From assembly GCA_001657395.1 (NCBI GenBank), contig LYSY01000002.1:372001-436000 (forward strand): a stretch of DNA of 64,000 bases. The letters are read 5' to 3'. Below, one piece after another: positions 24,875-32,559 of this stretch; position 1 is the stretch's first letter, and each line of letters starts with the position of its first letter. This stretch comes from Rhodospirillales bacterium BBD 1991-14 (lineage in GTDB: Bacteria; Pseudomonadota; Alphaproteobacteria; Kiloniellales; Kiloniellaceae). A program made the translations under genes and the position numbers. Below the pieces are notes generated by a model that had not been told where the DNA came from, did no database searches, and worked only from the letters and a program-made list of their open reading frames with translations.

Positions 24875-26249
24875 ATTTCTCTCGGTACCTCCGGACCACG
24901 TTCAAGGCGATCACGTTCAGCGTGAGTGTAACGGCGAAGAGCACCAGCCCCAGGGCGAAGGCCGCCAGGGTCTTGGCGCTGTCGAATTCCTGGTCGCCGA
25001 CCAGCAGGGTGACGATCTGCACCGTCACGGTGGTAACCGCTTCCAGCGGATCGGCGGTCAGGTTGGCCGCCAGGCCCGCAGCCATGACGACGATCATGGT
25101 CTCACCGATGGCGCGGCTCATGGCAAGCAGAAGGCTGCCGACGATGCCGGGCAGGGCGGCCGGGAAGATCACCTGCTTGATGGTCTCCGACTTGGTCGCG
25201 CCGAGGGCAAAGGCGCCGTCGCGCAGTGCGCGCGGCACCGCGTTCATGACATCGTCGCTCAGCGAGGAGACGAAGGGGATGATCATGATCCCCATGACCA
25301 CGCCCGCGGCCAGCGCCGATTCAGAGGAGACGGTCATGCCAAGCGATTCGCCGGTGCGGCGAATGAAGGGGGCCACGGTCAGGGCGGCGAAGAAGCCGTA
25401 GACCACCGTCGGCACGCCGGCCAGGATCTCCAGCATCGGCTTGACGATGGCGCGCATGCGCTGCGGCGCGTACTCCGACATATAGATGGCCGAGAACAGG
25501 CCGATCGGCACCGCCACGCACATCGCGATAAAGGTGATCAGCAGCGTACCGGCGAAGAGCGGAATGGCACCGAAGGCGCCGGAGGCGCCGACCTGGTCCG
25601 CGCGCAGCGCGGTCTGCGGGCTCCACTCCAGGCCGAAGAGGAACTCATACCAGGGAACCCGCGCGAAGAAGCGCATGGCCTCGAACAGCAGCGACATCAC
25701 GATGCCGATGGTGGTGAGGATTGCGATGGTCGAAGCGATGATCATCAGCACGCTGACCGTGCGCTCCACCAGATTGCGGGCGCGCAGTTCCGGCGAGATG
25801 CGCTTGCGCGCGAATGCCAGGCCGAGCACGGCAATGGCGATGGCCACCACCGTCATGGCGGCATTGCCGATCTGGCGCACCGAAGCGTAACCGTCTGCGG
25901 CGGCCTGCAGCGAGGCATCGACCTCGCGGCTGACGATGTTGCCGGAAGCCAGGTTCTTGACGTCGTTCAGGAGCAGCGAAAGCCTGTCTTCCGGCAGGCT
26001 CTGGATGTCTTCCGGCAGGTTGGAGATCAGCATCCACTCGGCGACATGCGGCTCCAGGATCAGCCAGAGCGCCATCAGCAGAACGCTCGGGATGCCGCAC
26101 CAGAGCGCGACGTAGAAGCCGTAGTATTGGGGCCGCGAATGGAGCGTCGACGGGTGGCCGCCGCTCACAGAACGGGCGCGCCGTTGTCCGAATTGGTAGC
26201 CGACGGAGGCCAGTACCAGCAGGATCGCGATAAGGAGAAAGCTGTTCAT
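24867..26249 (-). CDS. pstC: Phosphate ABC transporter permease PstC
   Basis: This is a 460-residue permease. An N-terminal hydrophobic helix (MNSFLLIAILLVLASVGYQF) and a second helix precede a periplasmic stretch (about 75-130), and the permease core starts near 150. Conserved segments include PTVVYGFFAALTVAPFIRR and the EAA-type loop PRALRDGAFALGATKSETIKQV. The frame opens 48 bp further upstream, but the ATG at 26249 gives the standard alphaproteobacterial PstC start. The 213 bp gap from pstS contains a strong hairpin and no obvious promoter, so pstC is probably translated from a processed or attenuated pst transcript. Confidence 0.95.
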   Translation of the reverse strand: MNSFLLIAILLVLASVGYQFGQRRARSVSGGHPSTLHSRPQYYGFYVALWCGIPSVLLMALWLILEPHVAEWMLISNLPEDIQSLPEDRLSLLLNDVKNLASGNIVSREVDASLQAAADGYASVRQIGNAAMTVVAIAIAVLGLAFARKRISPELRARNLVERTVSVLMIIASTIAILTTIGIVMSLLFEAMRFFARVPWYEFLFGLEWSPQTALRADQVGASGAFGAIPLFAGTLLITFIAMCVAVPIGLFSAIYMSEYAPQRMRAIVKPMLEILAGVPTVVYGFFAALTVAPFIRRTGESLGMTVSSESALAAGVVMGIMIIPFVSSLSDDVMNAVPRALRDGAFALGATKSETIKQVIFPAALPGIVGSLLLAMSRAIGETMIVVMAAGLAANLTADPLEAVTTVTVQIVTLLVGDQEFDSAKTLAAFALGLVLFAVTLTLNVIALNVVRRYREKYD

Positions 26250-26407
26250 GGCGGCCCATCGGATCTCGAGGAAGGAGCCCGCCTGCGCCCTTCCCAACGC
26301 ACCCTTCGCGGTCGAAGGGCCGGGGCGCCGGCTTTGTCACACCTTGGCGGTGGTTGCTCCGACCGGGTCTGTGATTGCAGGTTTCATTGGCATTTTTCTT
26401 GGGGAGC

Positions 26408-26441
26408 GGGTCCGGCGGAGACCTTGTTTTCCGCCGGACCC
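26408..26441 (-). promoter_or_regulatory. Intercistronic 12-bp hairpin between pstS and pstC
   Basis: GGGTCCGGCGGA (26408-26419) and its exact complement (26430-26441) form a 12-bp stem with a 10-base loop, starting 22 bp beyond the pstS stop. No T-run follows in the transcribed direction, so this is not a classical terminator. Such hairpins after binding-protein genes commonly protect the upstream message and lower permease expression; that role here is inference. Confidence 0.7.
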
Positions 26442-26462
26442 TTACCCGGTTACATGCCCCGA

Positions 26463-27485
26463 TTACATGCTCAGGGGGGCCATGCCGTTCGCCGACTCCA
26501 TCATCGACTTACGGTCGCCGGTGGGCAGCGGGATCAGCCCCTTTTCCATCAGGTAACCCTCGTCGCCCCAGGCCTTGTCGGAGGTGAACTCGGCCACGAA
26601 CTCCTTGATGCCGGGGATGGTGCCGACATGCTCCTGCTTCACATAGAAGTAGAGCGAGCGGGAGATGCCGTACTCACCGGAAGCGATGTTCTCGAACTCC
26701 GGCGCCACGCCACCGACGGTCGCACCCTGCAGCTTGTCGGCGTTCTGGTCGAGGAAGCTGAAGCCGAAGATGCCGAGTGCATTCGGATTGGCTTCCAGCT
26801 TCTGGACGATCAGATTGTCGTTTTCGCCGGCCTCGACGAAAGCGCCGTCTTCACGCACGGAATGCGCAGCGGCCTTGAAAGCATTCTTGTCCAGAGCCTT
26901 GATCTCCGGGAACTCCTCGGCGGCGGCTTCCATCACCAGCTCGACGAAGGCGTCGCGGGTGCCGCTGGTCGGCGGCGGGCCCAGAACCTCGATGCGCTCG
27001 GCGGGCAGCGAAAGGTCGATGTCGCTCCAGAGCTTGTTGGGGTTGGCAACCAGCTTGCCGTCGACCGGGATCTCCTTGGCCAGGGCCAGGAAGATCTGCT
27101 TCTTGGTCAGGGCGAAGGGCGAGTGCGCCTTGGAGTTGGCCAGGACGATGCCGTCAAAGCCGATCTTCACCTCGGTGATGGTGATGCCGTTTTCGCCGCA
27201 CATCTCGAACTCGGACTGCTTGATGCGCCGCGAGGCGTTGGTGATGTCCGGATGCTCGGTGCCCACGCCGGCGCAGAACAGCTTCATGCCGCCGCCCGAA
27301 CCGGTGCTCTCGACGACCGGGGTCTTGAAGCCGCTGGTGCGGCCGAAGTTCTCGGCCACTGCCGTGGAGAAGGGGAAAACGGTCGAAGACCCGACGATGC
27401 GGATCTGATCACGCGCCTCGGCCAAAGCCGGCGCGACCATGACAAAGCCGGCAACGGCCGCCACGGCTAGCGTTCTTTTGCTCAC
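26463..27485 (-). CDS. pstS: Phosphate-binding periplasmic protein PstS
   Basis: This 340-residue exported protein begins with a GTG at 27485, which has GGAGG at good spacing. The signal peptide SKRTLAVAAVAGFVMVAPALAEA probably ends after Ala-Glu-Ala. The mature part shows IRIVGSSTVFPFSTAVAENF, ESTGSGGGMKLFCAGVG, DITNASRRIK and PPPTSGTRDAFVELVM, phosphate-contacting loops of the PstS-like family. It captures phosphate in the periplasm for PstCAB. The gene follows a clear Pho box promoter (27635-27668). The frame remains open upstream, but that region is the promoter leader. Confidence 0.96.
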   Translation of the reverse strand: MSKRTLAVAAVAGFVMVAPALAEARDQIRIVGSSTVFPFSTAVAENFGRTSGFKTPVVESTGSGGGMKLFCAGVGTEHPDITNASRRIKQSEFEMCGENGITITEVKIGFDGIVLANSKAHSPFALTKKQIFLALAKEIPVDGKLVANPNKLWSDIDLSLPAERIEVLGPPPTSGTRDAFVELVMEAAAEEFPEIKALDKNAFKAAAHSVREDGAFVEAGENDNLIVQKLEANPNALGIFGFSFLDQNADKLQGATVGGVAPEFENIASGEYGISRSLYFYVKQEHVGTIPGIKEFVAEFTSDKAWGDEGYLMEKGLIPLPTGDRKSMMESANGMAPLSM

Positions 27486-27634
27486 GGGGAGTACCTCCGC
27501 TGAATGCCCATTGGTGATGTTGTCTCGATGTTGCCTTCCGGCGATTTCCCTTCGGGCCTGTCGAGGCCCAAGCCGGGAACAACGTTCGCGCCGACCTCTC
27601 GTCGGCGGGCCCAAACTAAGGTCGCTCGGCGATG

Positions 27635-27668
27635 GTATTACTGCATTTTTGTGACAGTTAAATGACAG
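27635..27668 (-). promoter_or_regulatory. Pho box and -10 element of the pstS promoter
   Basis: On the minus strand CTGTCAT (27668-27662), four bases TTAA, and CTGTCAC (27657-27651) give two Pho half-sites at the standard 11-bp period. Ten bases later lies TAATAC (27640-27635), a good -10, with no -35 hexamer. This is the canonical PhoB-activated promoter layout. Transcription would start near 27628, about 140 nt before pstS. The rest of the 272 bp phoR-pstS gap shows no gene. Confidence 0.88.
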
Positions 27669-27757
27669 ACACGGAAATTCTCGATATTTCCACTGTAAAT
27701 TAACCTTTTCCCGGGCGAGGGGCCCCCGCGGCGCACTCCCGAGGGCAAAGAACGCCT

Positions 27758-29245
27758 TCAGGAGGCCTTGGACTGCGTGGGCGCAAGGCCGGCCTCAGCC
27801 GGCACGGCGGAGGGCAGATAGACGGAGAAGGTCGCCCCCTCGTCAGGGCGGCTCTCGATCTCCAGGACGCCGCGGTGGCGGTTGACGATGTGCTTGACGA
27901 TCGCCAGTCCCAGGCCGGTCCCGCCAAGGCGCCGCGAACGGCCGCTGTCGACACGATAGAAGCGCTCGGTGAGGCGCGGGATGTGCTCGCGCTCGATCCC
28001 TTCCCCCTCGTTGAAAACCGAAATCTTCACCCCGGCGCGGCCCAGGCGGCGCTCCCCGGCGCCGCCCTTGGACAGCGGCCGGGCCGCGACCCGGATTACG
28101 GTGTTCTCGTAGCCGTACTTCAGCGCGTTATCCAACAGGTTCTGGACCACCTGGGTCAGCTCGTCGTAGACGCCCACCACCGGCGGCAGAGGCTCGCAGG
28201 CGAGGTCGATGCGCATGCCGTAGCGCGCTGCCTCCAGCTCCAGGGTGGAGCTGACCGAGTGCAGGATCTCCGCGACATCGCATTCGCTGTCCGGCGGGGT
28301 GTGCTCCTGCAGTTCGATGCGCGACAGCGACAGCAGGTCGTCCACCAGGCGCGACATGCGGTGCGCCTGCTCTTCCATGATCTTCAGGAAGCGGATCTGC
28401 GCCTCCTGGTCTTCCAGCGCCGGCCCGCGCAGGGTCTCGATGAAGCCGATCAGGCTGCTGAGCGGCGTGCGCAGTTCATGGCTGACGTTGGCGACGAAGT
28501 CGGCGCGCATGCGCTCGGTCTGCTTGACGCCGGTCAGGTCGTAGAGCGCGATCATCAGCCGCGCCTGCTGCGGTGCGGCCGCCGGCAGGCGCAGCACCCG
28601 CGCGGCGATGCTGCGCTCGACCTTGCCGGGGATGGAAAACTCCACCGCTTCCTGCTCGCCGCCCTGCAGGACCGCGTCGACGGCGGCCAGCAGGTCCGGG
28701 TTGCGCAGGCCGAGCGCCAGGTCGCGGCCGGCGAGGTCCTGTCCCAGGAGGGCCTCGGCGGCCGGGTTCAGGCGCAGCACCCTGCGGTTTTCGGCCACCA
28801 GGATCAGGGGGTCGGGCAGGCCCGCCAGCACCGCGGCGTTCATCGCCATGGTGTCCTGCAGGTCGTTGCGCCTTGCCCGCTGCTCGCGCGCTGTCTCGGC
28901 GATGGCGTCCACCAGCCCCGGCGACAGCAGGTCGCCGCCGGAGGGCGCCGGCGGCAGCGGGCTGTCGTCGCCCGCCTCGCGCAGCCGGCCGAGGTAGCGG
29001 GTCAGGGTCCGTACGCGGCGAAAGTGCTGGTTCAGCATCACCGCCATCAGTGCCAGGATTGCCGCCGCGCCGACGACAGCGGCCGTCATTGTAAGCTGCC
29101 CGCCCAGCACGAAGGCCCCCAGGATCAGCGCCACCGGCACGCAGAGCACCACGGTGGCCAGCACCACCCGTCCATAGAACGGCGGCGGCGCATCGGCCTC
29201 AGGCGGCGCTGCCCGGGCCGGACGGTCTGAAGGCTCTTCGATCAT
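27758..29245 (-). CDS. phoR: Phosphate regulon sensor histidine kinase PhoR
   Basis: This is a 495-residue membrane kinase. Two transmembrane helices (about 26-47 and 53-72) have almost no periplasmic loop, as in PhoR proteins that sense through the transporter. A PAS domain (about 130-235; LPDPLILVAENRRVLRLNPAA) precedes HisKA with FVANVSHELRTPLSS (His256). The ATPase domain has the N box NLLDNALKYG, EGEGIERE, and the G2 box GGTGLGLAIVKHI near 441. It autophosphorylates in phosphate limitation and phosphorylates PhoB. It precedes pstS on the same strand, so phoR and phoB bracket the pst genes. I see no Pho box before phoR. Confidence 0.95.
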   Translation of the reverse strand: MIEEPSDRPARAAPPEADAPPPFYGRVVLATVVLCVPVALILGAFVLGGQLTMTAAVVGAAAILALMAVMLNQHFRRVRTLTRYLGRLREAGDDSPLPPAPSGGDLLSPGLVDAIAETAREQRARRNDLQDTMAMNAAVLAGLPDPLILVAENRRVLRLNPAAEALLGQDLAGRDLALGLRNPDLLAAVDAVLQGGEQEAVEFSIPGKVERSIAARVLRLPAAAPQQARLMIALYDLTGVKQTERMRADFVANVSHELRTPLSSLIGFIETLRGPALEDQEAQIRFLKIMEEQAHRMSRLVDDLLSLSRIELQEHTPPDSECDVAEILHSVSSTLELEAARYGMRIDLACEPLPPVVGVYDELTQVVQNLLDNALKYGYENTVIRVAARPLSKGGAGERRLGRAGVKISVFNEGEGIEREHIPRLTERFYRVDSGRSRRLGGTGLGLAIVKHIVNRHRGVLEIESRPDEGATFSVYLPSAVPAEAGLAPTQSKAS

Positions 29246-29406
29246 GAATGCTTGGTCGGCATGGACGGCTTGTCGGCTTCGATCACCTGCAGGTCAACGC
29301 GCATATTAGCATGTGCCTGCGCGCGGGGTCGTGAAGGTTTTGCAATGGTCCCAGCGTTTTGGGCGGGCGCATCGCTTCGTGTGGCGGCGCGGCGGCAGCC
29401 GCCGGT

Positions 29407-31680
29407 TCAGAGCAGCTCGCCGGTGGTCTGAGACTCATAGGCGGCCAGGGCCGCGGCGGTGACCAGGTCGTTCACCGTGGCGCCGAGCTGCACCACCTGG
29501 GCGGGCTTCGAGAGACCGATGAGGACCGGTCCGATAACCGTGCCGCCGCCGCCCTGCTGGACCAGCTTGGCGGTGATGTTGGCCGAATGCAGCCCCGGCA
29601 TCACCAGCACGTTGGCCGGCCCCGAGAGGCGCGAGACGGGGTAGTGGTTCTGCATCAGGTCATAGTTCAGCGCCACGTTGGCCTGCATCTCGCCGTCGTA
29701 TTCGAAGTCGGGCTCGCGCAGGTCGAGCAGCTGCACCGCATCGCGGATGCGCTGGGCCGCCGGGTGCCAGGGGTTGCCGAAGTTGGAGTAGGACAGCAGG
29801 GCGACCCGCGGCTCGTGACCCATGGCGCGCGCCTGGGCGGCGGCCTGCATGGCGATGTCGGCCAGCTGCTCGGCGTTGGGCAGTTCGTGCACCGAGGTGT
29901 CGGCGATGAAGACGGAGCGCCCGCGCATGACCATGATCGAAAGGCCGAAGACGCGCTGCTTGGGCAGCGGATCGATGGCGCGGCGGATGTCTTCGTAGGC
30001 GACGCCGAAGCTGCGCGTCAGACCCGTCACCATGGCATCGGCCTCGCCGCAGGCCACCATGCAGGCGGCGAAGACGTTGCGGTTCTGGTTGGCCATGCGC
30101 TGGCAGTCGCGCCGCAGGGAGCCGCGCCGTCCCAGGCGCTTATAAAGATAGTCGACGTAGCGCGCGTTGTTGCTCGACAGCCGCGCGTTGTGAATCTCGA
30201 GCTGGCTTTTCTCCAGGCCGATGGACTTCATGGTCGCGCGCACGATCTCCTCGCGCCCCACCAGCACCGGCGTGCCGTAACCGGCCTGCTGAAAGGCCAG
30301 GGCGGCACGGATGCTGCGCTCCTCCTCGCCTTCGGCGAAGACCACCCGCTTGGGGTTCTGGCGCACCTTGTCGAAGATCCGCTGGAGGCTGGAGGCGGTG
30401 GGGTCGAGCCGGGCGGAGAGCTGCTGCTCGTAAGCCGCCATGTCCTCGATGGGCCTCCGCGCCACGCCGCTGTCCATCGCCGCCTTGGCCACCGCCTTGG
30501 GCACGGCCACGATAAGGCGCGGATCGAAAGGTGCCGGAATGATGTAGGCGCGCCCATAGCGCAGGGCCTTGCTGTGATAGGCCTGGGCCACCTCGTCCGG
30601 CACGTCCTCGCGGGCCAGTTCGGCCAGGGCCTGGGCTGCTGCGATCTTCATCTCCATGTTGATGGTCGAAGCGCGCACGTCCAGCGCGCCGCGGAAGATG
30701 TAGGGAAAGCCGAGGACGTTGTTGATCTGGTTCGGATAGTCGGACCGCCCGGTGGCGACGATGGCATCGTCGCGCAGTTCGGCCACCTCCTCCGGCGTGA
30801 TCTCCGGGTCCGGGTTGGCCATGGCGAAGATGATCGGCTGGTCGGCCATGGAGCGGATCATCTCCGGCGTGAACGCGCCCTTCACCGAAAGCCCCATGCA
30901 GACGTCGGTGCCCTCGAAGGCCTCTTCCAGGCTGCGCGCCTTGGTATCGACGGCATGGGCCGACTTCCACTGGTTCATACCGTCTTCGCGGCCCTGATAG
31001 ATGACGCCGCGGGTGTCGCAGAGCACCACCAGGTCATGCGGCACCCCCATGGCCTTGATCAGCTCGGCGCAGGCGATGCCGGCGGCACCGGCGCCGTTGA
31101 TCACCACCTTGGTTTTTTCGATGGAGCGGCCGGTGAGTGCCAGAGCGTTGAGGAAGCCGGCGGCGGTGATGATGGCGGTTCCGTGCTGGTCGTCGTGGAA
31201 CACGGGAATGTCCATCAGCTCCTTCAGCCGCTCCTCGATGATGAAGCACTCCGGCGCCTTGATGTCCTCCAGGTTGATGCCGCCCCAGGACTTGCCGAGA
31301 AAGCGCACGCAGTTGACGAAGTCGTCGACCTCGCGGGTGTCGACCTCCAGGTCGATGCCGTCGACATCGGCGAAGCGCTTGAAGAGAACGGCCTTGCCCT
31401 CCATCACCGGCTTGGCGGCCTGGGCGCCGAGGTCGCCGAGCCCCAGCACGGCGGTCCCGTTGGAGATGATGGCGACGATGTTGCCCTTGGCCGTGTAGTC
31501 GTAGGCCTTGGCCTCGTCGGCGGCGATCTTCAGGCAGGGGACGGCGACGCCGGGGGAATAGGCCAGCGAGAGGTCGCGCTGGGTGGTCAGCGGCTTGGTC
31601 GCCTGGATCTCGAACTTGCCGGGCCGGCCGGAGGCATGCAGATCCAGCGCCTCTTCCTCGGTGATGCGGGTTCTGTCCAT
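29407..31680 (-). CDS. maeB: NADP-dependent malic enzyme, MaeB type with phosphotransacetylase domain
   Basis: This is a 757-residue enzyme. The N-terminal malic domain (about 10-150; FEIQATKPLTTQRDLSLAYSPGVAVPC) and NAD(P)-binding domain (about 160-400; FHDDQHGTAIITAAGFLNAL, VVINGAGAAGIA) oxidatively decarboxylate malate to pyruvate. The C-terminal ~320 residues are a phosphotransacetylase-like domain (PNPKRVVFAEGEEERSIRAA..., NVLVMPGLHSANITAKLVQQ) that binds acetyl-CoA and regulates activity in MaeB proteins. The ATG at 31680 is preferred over one 54 bp upstream because GGGGAGGACAAG precedes it directly. A near-consensus promoter lies at 31817-31845. Confidence 0.95.
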   Translation of the reverse strand: MDRTRITEEEALDLHASGRPGKFEIQATKPLTTQRDLSLAYSPGVAVPCLKIAADEAKAYDYTAKGNIVAIISNGTAVLGLGDLGAQAAKPVMEGKAVLFKRFADVDGIDLEVDTREVDDFVNCVRFLGKSWGGINLEDIKAPECFIIEERLKELMDIPVFHDDQHGTAIITAAGFLNALALTGRSIEKTKVVINGAGAAGIACAELIKAMGVPHDLVVLCDTRGVIYQGREDGMNQWKSAHAVDTKARSLEEAFEGTDVCMGLSVKGAFTPEMIRSMADQPIIFAMANPDPEITPEEVAELRDDAIVATGRSDYPNQINNVLGFPYIFRGALDVRASTINMEMKIAAAQALAELAREDVPDEVAQAYHSKALRYGRAYIIPAPFDPRLIVAVPKAVAKAAMDSGVARRPIEDMAAYEQQLSARLDPTASSLQRIFDKVRQNPKRVVFAEGEEERSIRAALAFQQAGYGTPVLVGREEIVRATMKSIGLEKSQLEIHNARLSSNNARYVDYLYKRLGRRGSLRRDCQRMANQNRNVFAACMVACGEADAMVTGLTRSFGVAYEDIRRAIDPLPKQRVFGLSIMVMRGRSVFIADTSVHELPNAEQLADIAMQAAAQARAMGHEPRVALLSYSNFGNPWHPAAQRIRDAVQLLDLREPDFEYDGEMQANVALNYDLMQNHYPVSRLSGPANVLVMPGLHSANITAKLVQQGGGGTVIGPVLIGLSKPAQVVQLGATVNDLVTAAALAAYESQTTGELL

Positions 31681-31816
31681 CTTGTCCTCCCCTTGGGCAC
31701 GTGTCTCGGGCGCCTGCATTACGGTCTCGCCCAAAACGCCGGGGTACCCTGGGGCGGAGCGGCGGACCCTCCGCTTTCCCTCGGCACAGTTGGCTTAGGG
31801 CCTTGTTTTTCCGGAA

Positions 31817-31845
31817 ATCTTAGAGAGACGCCATGCAAGCGTCAA
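31817..31845 (-). promoter_or_regulatory. Promoter for maeB
   Basis: On the minus strand TTGACG (31845-31840), exactly 17 bp, and TAAGAT (31822-31817) form a strong sigma70-type promoter, giving a leader of about 130 nt before the maeB start at 31680. The 218 bp gap to the upstream gene holds no other obvious feature. Confidence 0.6.
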
Positions 31846-31898
31846 AGATCATGACGAAGGATCGCGGGCAGGGGGCCGGGCGCGAAGCGGCCTGCTCC

Positions 31899-32414
31899 CT
31901 AGTGGGCCCGGACATGGCGGTGGATGTCGGCGCCCCCGGCCTTGCCGAGGATTTCCTCCGCCTTCTCGGCCGCGGACGGGTCTACAGTCCGTACCCACAG
32001 CAGGATCGCTCCGGCCTCCAGCGCGCGTGCGAAGGCCTCCGTATGCGGGGTCGCGCGGAGCTTTTCCAGCAGCTCCACCACCGCGGCGACGCTGATGCCG
32101 GCGGCCAGTGCGCCGGCCACCGCCGCGCCCACCGGGCCGGTCGCGATGGCGATCAGGCCGGCAGCGGTCAGCGGGCCGACGTAGTTGATCTCGCCGACGA
32201 GGCCGGCGAGGGACTCCTGCCAGGCCTCCCCGGGTGAGCCGCTGGCGCTGAGCGATTCGTGGGTATCGAGGACGGACAGGTCGTCGCGGGCAAAGCCCGC
32301 CGCGAGCAGCGCCTCGACCGCCTCGGTAAAGGCGACGCGCTGGGAAAAGCGTCCGACCACCTCGACGGGCTGGCCGGCGGCGAAGACGCCGCTGTCTGAA
32401 CTCTGGTCCTGCAT
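31899..32414 (-). CDS. Hypothetical protein with general-stress-protein-like fold
   Basis: This 171-residue protein begins MQDQSSDSGVFAAGQPVEVV; the ATG at 32414 has GGGAGAACGGA before it. Pattern: an N-terminal beta-alpha unit (VGRFSQRVAFTEAVEALLAAGFARDDLSVLD), a Gly/Ala-rich hydrophobic hairpin (about 85-115; GPLTAAGLIAIATGPVGAAVAGAL) and a C-terminal unit (AFARALEAGAILLWVRT) that repeats the first fold. This two-half arrangement with a central membrane-like hairpin is seen in YflT/general-stress-17M-like and DUF1269-type proteins, but I make no functional claim. It is divergent from mutS with a 145 bp gap. Confidence 0.7.
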   Translation of the reverse strand: MQDQSSDSGVFAAGQPVEVVGRFSQRVAFTEAVEALLAAGFARDDLSVLDTHESLSASGSPGEAWQESLAGLVGEINYVGPLTAAGLIAIATGPVGAAVAGALAAGISVAAVVELLEKLRATPHTEAFARALEAGAILLWVRTVDPSAAEKAEEILGKAGGADIHRHVRAH

Positions 32415-32559
32415 TCCGTTCTCCCTTTTTCCCATTTTGACCGCTGCGGCGAGGCTTGCCCAGACCCGTGGTTCATGCGCTGCCGCGCTCCATCGCCCGG
32501 CTTGCCCCCGATGCCCTCGCCTGTGATAACCTGCGCCCCCGCACTCACCCCTTGGATCG

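Noticed and set aside
29359-31854. 831-codon plus-strand frame antisense to maeB
   Set aside because: GC-rich shadow: low-complexity residues, no recognisable fold, and the malic enzyme on the other strand is certain.
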